A stretch of 64,000 nt of DNA from Paracoccus zhejiangensis (lineage in GTDB: Bacteria > Pseudomonadota > Alphaproteobacteria > Rhodobacterales > Rhodobacteraceae): the NCBI RefSeq assembly GCF_002847445.1, contig NZ_CP025430.1:310001-374000 (forward strand). Reading direction: 5' to 3'. This document shows positions 44,281 to 52,344 of this stretch, one piece after another. The notes under the pieces are model-generated. The model was not told the origin of the DNA and made no database searches. It saw only the letters and a program-made list of their open reading frames with translations. Both the position numbers and the translations under genes were made by a program. Position 1 is the first letter of the stretch; each line of letters begins with the position of its first letter.

Positions 44281-45009
44281 GTGACCACGCGACGGATGCA
44301 ACTCATGACCCCCGATCCCGCCGAGGCGACGATCGGCGCGACGGTGCAGGGGGTGATCGACACGCTTCTGGCGCGGATCGAGGCCGGGGAGTACCAGGTT
44401 GACGAGCGGCTGCCGGCCGAACGCACGCTGGCCGCGGAACTGGGCGTTGCCCGCAACACCGTGCGCGAGGCGCTGGACGTCTTGGAGACGCGGCGGGTGA
44501 TCCGCCGCCGCGCCGGCAGCGGCAGTTTCGTCGCCCAGCAGGGCGAGGAGTTCCGCAACTCCACCGGCTCGGCGCTGGCGGCGAATACCAGCCCGCTGCA
44601 CCACCTGGTCATGCGCGGCATTCTGGAGCCGGAAATGATCCGGCTTGCGGTCATCCACATGGCGCCGCGCCAGATCGAGGCGCTTGGCGAGACCCTGTCG
44701 CAGATGGAGCAGGTGCGCACCGATGCCACCGCCTTCGCCCGGCAGGAAGAAGAATTCTACCGCCAGATCGCCGAGGGCAGCGGCAACCCGCTGCTGGCAG
44801 CCTGTTACGAGCTGACAATTGACGCCTGCCGGCAGAATTTCCGCGCCGCCATGCTGCGTCGCCACCTGACCCCCAAGCGGATCGGCGATTACCAGCAGCG
44901 TTACAACACGCTGTTCAACGCCATCGCTGCCCGCGACATCGAGGCAGCGGTCGAGTTCATCAAGCTGCACCTGGTCGAGGAACAGAAGCTGTTGCTGCAG
45001 GAGTTGTAG
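44281..45009 (+). CDS. GntR family transcriptional regulator (FadR subfamily)
   Basis: Regulator of 242 residues. The N-terminal winged helix-turn-helix (ERTLAAELGVARNTVREALDVLETRRVIRRRAGSGSFVA by position about 43-81) is followed by an all-helical FCD effector domain with likely metal-binding His residues (MRGILEPEMIRLAVIHM). The start is the GTG at 44281 or one of the ATGs shortly after. FadR-type GntR proteins bind palindromes such as TTGGT-N4-ACCAA, and one lies just upstream of tmm, a plausible target. Confidence 0.86.
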   Translation: MTTRRMQLMTPDPAEATIGATVQGVIDTLLARIEAGEYQVDERLPAERTLAAELGVARNTVREALDVLETRRVIRRRAGSGSFVAQQGEEFRNSTGSALAANTSPLHHLVMRGILEPEMIRLAVIHMAPRQIEALGETLSQMEQVRTDATAFARQEEEFYRQIAEGSGNPLLAACYELTIDACRQNFRAAMLRRHLTPKRIGDYQQRYNTLFNAIAARDIEAAVEFIKLHLVEEQKLLLQEL

Positions 45010-45013
45010 GCGG

Positions 45014-46306
45014 TCAGCCCCGCCGGTCCAGCGCGATCCGGGCATTGGCGCGCACCTGCCGCTGATCCCACATCTGGCCCAGTTCCGTCATCTGCGCCTT
45101 CAGCAGCGCGCCATGCCGGGCCAGCCAGTCGGGGACCGAGCCGAACTCCACGATCCGCGCCTTGCCGCCCTGCAATTGCACCACCGGCCAGTCGCCGACC
45201 AGTGCATTGTCGATGCCAAAGATATCCGCGCCCCACCACGCGGCGCGGCCAAAGGCGTGCATGACCCGGCCCGATTGCTTCATCGCCGCCAGCACCGAGA
45301 GCGAGCTGATCGTGCCCGCCCGTTCCGCCGCCGCGCGCCAGATGTCCAGCGTCGCGGCATATTCCCACGAGACCGCGCTCCAGCTGCCGGGAAAGCGGTG
45401 TTGGTACTCGTCGAAGAAATCCTTTGGGCGGTTGAAGAAGAAAGCCTTTTCCGACAGCGCCGGATCGTCGAAATCAGGGAACTGGAAGACGAACCCCTCC
45501 ATGAGGTCGGGGGAGGTGCGGTCGATCAGCCGGTCATAGGAATCGAGCGTGCAGGACAGCAACTGCCCCCGGAAACCGGCGGCATGGGCGGCCTCGGTCA
45601 GGGCGTGGACCATCGGCGTGGTGCTGGTGCAGAAGCAGAGGATATCGGGCGCGCCCTCCAGCATGGCGGCGATGATCCCCGTGGCATCGCGATCCTGCGG
45701 GTCGTAGCGTATTTCCTTGACCACAGTCAGGCCCGCCGCAGCCGAGGCGGCGCGGTAGGTGGCGAGCGAGGGCAGGCCAAGCGCATCGGTCTGGCTGCAG
45801 AGCGCGATCCGGCGTAGATCGGGGCGGTTGCGGGCCAGCCAGTCGACGCCGGTGACAGTATAGACCGGGTGGGTCTCGCTTGGCGCGATCAGGTAGGGCG
45901 TATCGGGCGAGAGGTCACTGGGAAGCAGCGTCGCGGTCAGCAGCTTGCGGTCGGTCAAATAGTCGATGATCGGCGCCAGCGTATCGCCGCCAAGCGTCAG
46001 CAGCAGCCTGACGTCATCCTCCTGCACCAGCCGGCGCACCCCGGCCTGCGCCCGTTCCGGCTCGTAGCGGCAATCGAAGGGCACCAGCCGCACCGGGTGG
46101 CGCCGCCCGCCCAGGTCCAGGCCACCCCGGCGATTGATGCTGTCGGTCCAGATCTGGCAGCCGTTCAGCCCCGGCAGGCCCCAGGATTGCACCGGCCCGG
46201 TCAGCGGCGCGAGGAAGCCGATGGCAATGGTGTCCTCGACCCCGGCCGACAGCCGGGGCAGGGCGCCCCTGATCGCCAGTCTCTGTGCAAAGCTCGCGCT
46301 GGTCAT
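45014..46306 (-). CDS. periplasmic-binding-protein-like protein without a signal peptide
   Basis: Protein of 430 residues of the type I (Leu/Ile/Val or urea/amide) binding-protein fold: TIAIGFLAPLTGPVQSWGLPGLNGCQIW is its start, and later IIAAMLEGAPDILCFCTSTTPMVHAL. The N-terminus (MTSASFAQRLAIRGALPRLS) has no hydrophobic signal core. It may therefore be cytosolic, like AmiC, the amide sensor that controls amiR. No ABC transporter permease or ATPase genes are adjacent, which supports a sensor role. It is divergent from tmm; the two share a 165-base promoter region. Confidence 0.72.
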   Translation of the reverse strand: MTSASFAQRLAIRGALPRLSAGVEDTIAIGFLAPLTGPVQSWGLPGLNGCQIWTDSINRRGGLDLGGRRHPVRLVPFDCRYEPERAQAGVRRLVQEDDVRLLLTLGGDTLAPIIDYLTDRKLLTATLLPSDLSPDTPYLIAPSETHPVYTVTGVDWLARNRPDLRRIALCSQTDALGLPSLATYRAASAAAGLTVVKEIRYDPQDRDATGIIAAMLEGAPDILCFCTSTTPMVHALTEAAHAAGFRGQLLSCTLDSYDRLIDRTSPDLMEGFVFQFPDFDDPALSEKAFFFNRPKDFFDEYQHRFPGSWSAVSWEYAATLDIWRAAAERAGTISSLSVLAAMKQSGRVMHAFGRAAWWGADIFGIDNALVGDWPVVQLQGGKARIVEFGSVPDWLARHGALLKAQMTELGQMWDQRQVRANARIALDRRG

Positions 46307-46370
46307 CGCCGCAGTCTGATCCGGTTTTTTCGGCAATGGCGAGCAGATTTCTGCATTCGTCCACCGAGAG

Positions 46371-46396
46371 GCAAAAATTTTGATTGACAGAATATA
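46371..46396 (+). promoter_or_regulatory. AT-rich candidate operator upstream of tmm
   Basis: Contains TTGATTGACAGAATA preceded by GCAAAAATT. Similar to the minus-strand site at 41917-41942. The embedded TTGACA at 46384-46389 could serve as a -35 box for tmm. Confidence 0.4.
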
Positions 46397-46397
46397 G

Positions 46398-46416
46398 ACC
46401 AGTTGGCCAATCTGGT
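46398..46416 (+). promoter_or_regulatory. palindrome upstream of tmm (site 1)
   Basis: ACCAG and CTGGT arms flank the perfect palindrome TTGGCCAA. It lies 56 bases before the tmm start, within the shared promoter region. Confidence 0.5.
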
Positions 46417-46443
46417 TCAAACCAAAAGCACCAAATCATCACA

Positions 46444-46459
46444 ATTGGTCCATACCAAT
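46444..46459 (+). promoter_or_regulatory. palindrome upstream of tmm (site 2)
   Basis: Perfect inverted repeat ATTGGT-CCAT-ACCAAT immediately before the ribosome binding site GGAGG (46461-46465). The spacing and half-sites are of the FadR/GntR type, and binding here would block tmm expression. Confidence 0.55.
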
Positions 46460-46471
46460 AGGAGGTTCTTC

Positions 46472-47815
46472 ATGAACAAGCGAGTCGCGGTGATTGGCGC
46501 CGGTCCGTCCGGTCTGGCGCAGCTTCGGGCCTTCCAGTCGGCCCGCCAGAAGGGCGCCGAGATCCCCGAGATCGTCTGCTTCGAGAAGCAGTCGAACTGG
46601 GGTGGGCTGTGGAACTATACGTGGCGCACCGGGCTCGACGAGAATGGCGAGCCGGTGCATTGCTCGATGTATCGCTATCTCTGGTCGAACGGCCCCAAGG
46701 AGGGGCTGGAGTTCGCCGACTATGCCTTCGAGGAGCATTTCGGCCAGCAGATCGCCTCCTACCCGCCGCGCGCGGTGCTGTTCGACTATATCGAGGGCCG
46801 GGTGAAGAAGGCCGGGGTGCGCGACTGGATCCGCTTCTCGACCACCGTGCGCATGGTCAACTTTGACCCCGCGACCGAGAAATTCACCGTCACCGTCCAT
46901 GACCTGAAGAACGACCGGATGTATGACGAAGAGTTCGACAACGTGATCGTCGCCTCGGGCCATTTCTCCGTGCCGAACGTGCCGGAATACCCGGGCTTCG
47001 ACCGCTTCAATGGCCGGGTGCTGCACGCCCATGATTTCCGCGACGCGCGCGAGTTTGCCGGCAAGGACCTGCTGCTGCTGGGGTCATCCTATTCGGCCGA
47101 GGATATCGGCTCGCAATGCTGGAAATACGGCGCCAAGTCGATCACCGTCGCCTATCGCAACGCGCCGATGGGCTTCAACTGGCCAGAGAACTGGAAAGAG
47201 GTCCCGAAGCTGGAGCGGATGGACGAATCCACCGCCTATTTCGCCGATGGCAGCTCGAAAAAGGTCGATGCGGTCATCCTCTGCACCGGCTACAAGCACC
47301 ATTTCCCGTTCCTGCCCGACGATCTGCGGCTGAAGACCGCGAACCGGCTGGCGGCGGCCGATCTCTACAAGGGGGTGGTCTGGGTCTATAACCCGAAGCT
47401 TTTCTATCTCGGCATGCAGGATCAGTGGTTCACCTTCAACATGTTCGACGCGCAAGCCTGGTGGGTGCGCGATGCGATCATGGGCCGGATCGCGGTGCCG
47501 AGCGATACGGCGACGATGCTGGCGGATGTCGCGGCGCGGGTGGCCGGCGAGGATGCCGGCGTCGATGCGCATGACGCGATCCATTACCAGGGCGATTACG
47601 TCAAGGAGCTGATCGCCGAGACCGATTATCCCAGCTTCGACGTGGATGGCGCCTGCGAGGCCTTCTACGAATGGAAAGAGCACAAGAAGCAGGACATCAT
47701 GGGCTTCAGGAACCACCGCTATCGCTCGGTCATCACCGGGACGATGGCGCCGGTCCACCATACGCCGTGGAAGGACGCGCTGGACGATTCCATGGTCTCT
47801 TACCTGCAGAACTAG
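46472..47815 (+). CDS. tmm: trimethylamine monooxygenase (flavin-containing monooxygenase)
   Basis: FAD- and NADPH-dependent enzyme of 447 residues that oxidises trimethylamine to TMAO. The FAD motif [10 protein letters not shown] (about 9-18), the FMO identifying motif [11 protein letters not shown] with its preceding [14 protein letters not shown], and the NADPH-binding [10 protein letters not shown] are present. The size and the late [34 protein letters not shown] region match bacterial Tmm. ATG 46472 follows GGAGG by 6 bases; an upstream ATG at 46403 lies in the palindrome and is rejected. Starting enzyme of the pathway. Confidence 0.94.
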   Translation: MNKRVAVIGAGPSGLAQLRAFQSARQKGAEIPEIVCFEKQSNWGGLWNYTWRTGLDENGEPVHCSMYRYLWSNGPKEGLEFADYAFEEHFGQQIASYPPRAVLFDYIEGRVKKAGVRDWIRFSTTVRMVNFDPATEKFTVTVHDLKNDRMYDEEFDNVIVASGHFSVPNVPEYPGFDRFNGRVLHAHDFRDAREFAGKDLLLLGSSYSAEDIGSQCWKYGAKSITVAYRNAPMGFNWPENWKEVPKLERMDESTAYFADGSSKKVDAVILCTGYKHHFPFLPDDLRLKTANRLAAADLYKGVVWVYNPKLFYLGMQDQWFTFNMFDAQAWWVRDAIMGRIAVPSDTATMLADVAARVAGEDAGVDAHDAIHYQGDYVKELIAETDYPSFDVDGACEAFYEWKEHKKQDIMGFRNHRYRSVITGTMAPVHHTPWKDALDDSMVSYLQN

Positions 47816-47836
47816 CCCGCCCCGCCCGGCTAGCCC

Positions 47837-47889
47837 CATCAGTCCGCAGCAGCGAGTTGCCCCCCGCCTCGCGATGCTGCGGGCTGATG
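47837..47889 (+). terminator. long imperfect hairpin downstream of tmm
   Basis: Arms CATCAGTCCGCAGCA (47837-47851) and TGCTGCGGGCTGATG (47875-47889) pair with one mismatch, and the inner GCGAG/CTCGC extends the stem. It begins 21 bases after the tmm stop. There is no clear T run, so it may be a factor-dependent or 3'-stabilising structure. The remaining 214 bases to folD are AT-richer near 47995-48035 and likely hold the folD promoter. Confidence 0.5.
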
Positions 47890-48103
47890 CTGGTTGTTCG
47901 GCGGAAGGCGCGCGATCTGTGCCTGCAAGATCAAGCCGCGAGGGTGGAAAGCGCAGGGTCGGCCTGCAAATTCTCGGGTCAAACACGCGATCGAATATTT
48001 GACCAATGCGAATAATATTTTATCATCAGGAATGGTATGAAATCGCCTGACGCGCGGGCCGCGACCCGCCTGAGAACAGGCAAGCTGACGGAGTTGGACC
48101 GGC

Positions 48104-49045
48104 ATGGCGTTGAAAACCGAACTTGAGATGACTCCCGTGGAAAGCGCAAGCCAGCCAATGGCCCGCGTCATCGACGGCAAGGCCTTCGCGGCACGGGTGC
48201 GGGCCGAGGTCGCGGCCCATGTGGCGCGGCTGAAGGCCGAACATGGCATCACCCCGGGTCTGGCCGTGTTGCTGGTCGGCGAGGACCCGGCCAGCGAGGT
48301 CTATGTCCGCTCGAAGGGCAAGCAGACGCTCGAGGTCGGAATGAACTCCTGGGAGCACAGGTTGCCGGTGGAAACCTCCGAGGCGGACCTGATGGCGCTG
48401 ATCGACCGGCTGAACAGCGATCCGGCAGTTCACGGCATTCTGGTGCAATTGCCGCTGCCCGACCATCTGAACGCCGATCTGGTGATCAATTCCATCGACG
48501 CGGCCAAGGATGTCGACGGTTTCCACATCTCGAATGTCGGCTTGTTGGGCACCGGGCAGAAGTCTATGGTGCCCTGCACGCCGCTTGGCTGCCTGATGAT
48601 GCTGCGCGACCTGCATGGCAACCTGTCGGGGATGAGCGCCGTGGTCGTCGGCCGCTCGAACATCGTCGGCAAGCCGATGGCGCAGCTGCTGCTTGGCGAC
48701 AGCTGCACGGTGACCATCGCCCATTCCCGCACCAGGGATCTGGCCGAGGTCTGCCGCCGCGCCGATATCCTTGTCGCCGCCGTGGGCCGGCCCGAGATGA
48801 TCCGGGGCGACTGGGTCAAGCCCGGGGCGACGGTGATCGATGTGGGCATCAACCGCATCGAGCGGAACGGCAAGCCGGTGCTTGTGGGCGACGTGGATTA
48901 CGCCAGCGCCGCCGGCGTGGCCGGAGCGATCACCCCCGTCCCCGGCGGGGTCGGGCCGATGACCATCGCCTGCCTTCTGGCCAATACCCTGACCGCCGCC
49001 TGTCGCGCGAATGGGCTGGACGCGCCCGCCGGGCTGACCGCCTAG
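48104..49045 (+). CDS. folD: methylenetetrahydrofolate dehydrogenase / methenyltetrahydrofolate cyclohydrolase
   Basis: Bifunctional folate enzyme of up to 313 residues: it oxidises methylene-THF and hydrolyses methenyl-THF to 10-formyl-THF. Motifs are [14 protein letters not shown] with the catalytic Lys, [41 protein letters not shown] and a final [11 protein letters not shown]. The translation start may be 48104, or an ATG at codon 9 or 19; the family usually begins near the last one. It carries C1 from the demethylation steps toward formate with PurU. Confidence 0.94.
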   Translation: MALKTELEMTPVESASQPMARVIDGKAFAARVRAEVAAHVARLKAEHGITPGLAVLLVGEDPASEVYVRSKGKQTLEVGMNSWEHRLPVETSEADLMALIDRLNSDPAVHGILVQLPLPDHLNADLVINSIDAAKDVDGFHISNVGLLGTGQKSMVPCTPLGCLMMLRDLHGNLSGMSAVVVGRSNIVGKPMAQLLLGDSCTVTIAHSRTRDLAEVCRRADILVAAVGRPEMIRGDWVKPGATVIDVGINRIERNGKPVLVGDVDYASAAGVAGAITPVPGGVGPMTIACLLANTLTAACRANGLDAPAGLTA

Positions 49046-49078
49046 GGGCCGCGCCATGACCGGGGAAGGAGGGCCAGC

Positions 49079-49531
49079 ATGACCGGACAGATGATTGACC
49101 GCATCGGCGGCGAGCCGGCCCTGCGCCATCTGGTCGAGGATTTCTATGACCTGATCGAGACCCTGCCCGAGGGCGAGGCCCTGCGCCGGCTGCACCTGCG
49201 CGGTCACGGCCTTGCCCATGCGCGGCAGGAGCAGTTCAACTTCCTCAGCGGGTTCCTCGGCGGGCGTCGATACTACCTCGAAAAGCACGGCCACATGGAC
49301 CTGCGCCGGATGCACGGCCATATCCCGATCCGGGCGCAGGATGCCGAGGACTGGCTCGCCTGCATGGACAAGGCGCTGGCCCGGAACGGGTTGAGCGGCC
49401 CCGAGATCGACCTGCTGAGAGACAGGTTCCGCAAGATCTGCCTGATGCTGGTCAACGACCTTCACGACTGGGGGATGCTCCCCGACGCAATCCTCTCCAC
49501 CCCCTCCACAACCGGGACCGTCAGAGAATGA
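49079..49531 (+). CDS. group II-like truncated haemoglobin
   Basis: Globin of 150 residues. It has the 2-on-2 globin pattern with proximal His79 (LRRMHGHIPI), Trp92 at the G8 position (DWLACMDKAL) and aromatic distal residues (EQFNFLSGFLGG, RRYYLEKHG). Haem-bound oxygen or NO chemistry is expected. An AAGGAGG ribosome binding site precedes the ATG. It lies between folD and purU and overlaps the purU open frame, so it belongs to the C1 operon; its role there is unknown, possibly oxygen supply or protection of haem/flavin oxygenases. Confidence 0.85.
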   Translation: MTGQMIDRIGGEPALRHLVEDFYDLIETLPEGEALRRLHLRGHGLAHARQEQFNFLSGFLGGRRYYLEKHGHMDLRRMHGHIPIRAQDAEDWLACMDKALARNGLSGPEIDLLRDRFRKICLMLVNDLHDWGMLPDAILSTPSTTGTVRE

Positions 49532-49611
49532 ACATCATCGCGAACCCTCCGAAATCGACCCGACAGGCTGCCCGGGACCCGCATCCGGCGCCGTCCAGCA
49601 AGGACCAATCC

Positions 49612-50496
49612 ATGACCAAGTTCTGCCTGACTGTGACCTGCCCCTCGACCCGCGGCATCGTGGCCGCGATCTCGACCTATCTGGCGGCAGAGGGCTGCAA
49701 CATCACCGACTCGACCCAGTATGACGACCCCGAGACCGGCAATTTCTTCATGCGGATCAGCTTCACCCCGGAAACCGGCGCGGCCCTGACGGCGCTGGAC
49801 GAGGGCTTTGCCGGGATCGCCGAACCTTTCGGCATGACCTATGCCTTCCATGACGAGGCCGAGAAGATGAAGGTCATCATCATGGTCTCGCGCTTTGGCC
49901 ATTGCCTGAACGACCTCTTGTACCGCGCGCGGATCGGTGCCCTGCCGATCGAAATCGTGGCGGTGATCTCGAACCACATGGATTACCAGAAGGTGGTGGT
50001 GAACCACGACATCCCCTTCTACCGCATCAAGGTCACCAAGGAGAACAAGCCCGAGGCCGAGGCGGCGATCACCCGCGTGGTCGAGGAGACCGGGGCGGAA
50101 CTGGTGGTGCTGGCGCGCTACATGCAGGTGCTGTCGGACGATCTCTGCCGCAAGATGTCGGGGCGGATCATCAATATCCACCACAGCTTCCTGCCGAGCT
50201 TCAAGGGCGCCAATCCCTACAAGCAGGCCTATGAGCGCGGGGTGAAGCTGATCGGCGCGACCAGCCATTACGTCACCGCCGATCTGGACGAAGGCCCGAT
50301 CATCGAGCAGGACACGATCCGCGTCACCCACGCCCAAAGCGCCGAGGATTACGTTTCGCTTGGCCGCGATGTCGAGGCGCAGGTGTTGGCCCGCGCCATC
50401 CATGCCCATATCCGCCGCCGGGTCTTCCTGAACGGCGACAAGACTGTGGTCTTCCCAGCCTCGCCCGGCAGCTATGCCTCGGAACTGATGGGCTGA
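49612..50496 (+). CDS. purU: formyltetrahydrofolate deformylase
   Basis: Hydrolase of 294 residues that releases formate from 10-formyl-THF. An N-terminal ACT domain (KFCLTVTCPSTRGIVAAISTYL) is followed by a formyltransferase-like domain with the catalytic Asn-His-Asp set in INIHHSFLPSFKGANPY and HYVTADLDEGPIIEQD. ATG 49612 with AAGGA upstream is preferred over ATG 49528, which overlaps the globin gene. With FolD it completes C1 dissimilation from methylated amines and regenerates THF. Confidence 0.95.
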   Translation: MTKFCLTVTCPSTRGIVAAISTYLAAEGCNITDSTQYDDPETGNFFMRISFTPETGAALTALDEGFAGIAEPFGMTYAFHDEAEKMKVIIMVSRFGHCLNDLLYRARIGALPIEIVAVISNHMDYQKVVVNHDIPFYRIKVTKENKPEAEAAITRVVEETGAELVVLARYMQVLSDDLCRKMSGRIINIHHSFLPSFKGANPYKQAYERGVKLIGATSHYVTADLDEGPIIEQDTIRVTHAQSAEDYVSLGRDVEAQVLARAIHAHIRRRVFLNGDKTVVFPASPGSYASELMG

Positions 50497-50526
50497 GAGG
50501 GCGGGGCGGGTTGCTCCGCCCCCTCC
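50495..50526 (+). terminator. hairpin between convergent purU and aminopeptidase genes
   Basis: GAGGGCGGGGCGG and CCGCCCCCTC pair with one bulged base around GTTGCT. It fills most of the 33-base gap between the two stop codons. No T run, so it is called as a possible bidirectional terminator only. Confidence 0.45.
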
Positions 50527-50529
50527 AGT

Positions 50530-52344
50530 TCAGGCCGCCGTTTCGCGCAGGGGCCGGGTTTCGCGGGTCAGCCAGTCGCGGGCCGCGCCCTCGACCAGCG
50601 GGGCGATCTCGTCCCGGACCCGCGCGTGATAGGCATCCAGCCAGTCGATTTCCTCGGGTGACAGGACCGCCAGATCGATCAGCCGCCGGTCGATCGGGCA
50701 GAGGGTCAGCGTCTCGAAGCCCAGCATCTCGCGCCCCGGCTCGGCCTCGACCTTGCGGATCGCCACCAGGTTCTCGATGCGGATGCCAAAGGCGCCCTCG
50801 CGGTAATAGCCCGGCTCGTTCGACAGGATCATGCCCGCCTCCAGCGCGATCTCGCTGACCCGGCTGATCCGCGCCGGCCCTTCGTGGACACAGAGCGCCG
50901 CGCCGACGCCGTGCCCGGTGCCGTGGTCGAAATCCAGACCCTCGGCCCAGAGGAACTGCCGCGCCAGCGCATCGAGATGCGCCCCCGCGACGCCCTTCGG
51001 AAAACGCGCGCGGCTGAGCGCGATCATGCCGCGCAGCACCGCCGTATTCGGCCCGATGGCATCCGCGCGCGCCGGGCCGATGGCCAGCGTGCGGGTAATG
51101 TCGGTGGTGCCATCCGCGTATTGCCCGCCGGAATCGATCAGCAGGATATCCCCGGCCACCAGCGGCCGGTTGCTGTCGCGGTTGACCCGGTAATGCGGCA
51201 GGGCGGCATTCGGCCCGACCCCGCAGATGGTGTCAAAGCTGATATCCAGAATGCCCTGATCGCGGCGCAGGCTCTCCAGCTTTTCCACCACGTCGATCTC
51301 GGTCAGCCCCTCGGGGCTGCGCCCGTCGAGCCAGGCCAGCAGGTTGACCATGGCGGCGGCATCGCGGCGATGGGCGGCGCGCATCCCCTCGAGTTCAGCG
51401 GCATTCTTCAGCGCCTTCGGCAAGATCACCGGATCGGTGCCGGCTGCGATGGTCGTGCCGCAAAGCTCCAGTTGCAGGAAGGCCGCCTCCGGCGCGCTGC
51501 CGGGATCGAGCCGCACCGGCCCCTCGGCGGCATCCAGCGCGGCGCCCAGTTGATCGGGCGCGGCGATGGTGACGGTATTGCCCAGATGGCTGCGCAGCGC
51601 CTCGTCGAATTTCTCGGGCGCGGCGAAGAGGGCCACATGCCCGTCATCGCCCAGCAGCGCGAAGCTTTGCACCACCGGGTTGCGGGGAATGTCGCTGCCC
51701 CGGATGTTCAGGAGCCACGAGATGGAATCGGGCAGGGTCAGCAGCGCCGTCTTCTGCCCGGCCTTGCGCAGTTCCGCGGCAATGCGGTCGCGCTTGGCCG
51801 CTGCCGCCTCACCCGCCACGCCATCCGCATGGATCCGCGCGCGACCCACAGGTGGGGCGGGGCGGTCGGTCCAGACGGCATCCAGCGGGTTCGCTTGGGC
51901 GGCCAGCAGGGCAATGCCGCTGCCCTCCAGCCCCTTGCGGATCGCCTCGATCTCGCGGCGGGTATGCAGCCAGGGATCGAAGCCGACCGTGCCGCCCTCG
52001 GGCAGCGCCTCGCGCAGCCAGTCGGCGGGTTTCGTCGCCGGCCAATCGATCACGCTGTAGATCGTGGTATCGACCTGCGCCCGCGCCTGCACCTTGTAGC
52101 GGCCATCGACGAAGAGGCCCGCACGATCCGCCGTGGCAATGGCAAAGCCGGCGCTGCCGGTGAAGCCGGTCAGCCAACGCAGCCTTGCATCGGCATCGGC
52201 CACATATTCGCCCTGGTGGGCATCGGCGCGCGGCACGATGAACGCGTCCAGCCCGGCCTTGGCCAGTTGCCCGCGCAAACCCGCCAGCCGCGCGGCGTGA
52301 TCGCCTGCCGAACCTTCATCCTCGAATTGCTGGAAGGCGCTCAC
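50530..52344 (-). CDS. aminopeptidase P family protein (M24B Xaa-Pro peptidase)
   Basis: Cytosolic metallopeptidase of 604 residues with two N-terminal creatinase-like domains and a C-terminal M24 catalytic domain. Metal ligands are seen in LLIDSGGQYADGTTDITRT (two Asp), GTGHGVGAALCVHEGP (His), and SNEPGYYREGAFGIRIEN (Glu). The length, longer than E. coli PepP, fits the alphaproteobacterial and eukaryotic XPNPEP1-like class. It overlaps the upstream UPF0173 gene by 4 bases. Confidence 0.93.
   Translation of the reverse strand: MSAFQQFEDEGSAGDHAARLAGLRGQLAKAGLDAFIVPRADAHQGEYVADADARLRWLTGFTGSAGFAIATADRAGLFVDGRYKVQARAQVDTTIYSVIDWPATKPADWLREALPEGGTVGFDPWLHTRREIEAIRKGLEGSGIALLAAQANPLDAVWTDRPAPPVGRARIHADGVAGEAAAAKRDRIAAELRKAGQKTALLTLPDSISWLLNIRGSDIPRNPVVQSFALLGDDGHVALFAAPEKFDEALRSHLGNTVTIAAPDQLGAALDAAEGPVRLDPGSAPEAAFLQLELCGTTIAAGTDPVILPKALKNAAELEGMRAAHRRDAAAMVNLLAWLDGRSPEGLTEIDVVEKLESLRRDQGILDISFDTICGVGPNAALPHYRVNRDSNRPLVAGDILLIDSGGQYADGTTDITRTLAIGPARADAIGPNTAVLRGMIALSRARFPKGVAGAHLDALARQFLWAEGLDFDHGTGHGVGAALCVHEGPARISRVSEIALEAGMILSNEPGYYREGAFGIRIENLVAIRKVEAEPGREMLGFETLTLCPIDRRLIDLAVLSPEEIDWLDAYHARVRDEIAPLVEGAARDWLTRETRPLRETAA

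Noticed and set aside
42211..45045. Very long minus-strand open frame (944 codons) opposite the APC permease and GntR genes
   Set aside because: Composition is that of an antisense shadow (His, Arg, Asp, Gly rich); the plus-strand genes carry clear family motifs.
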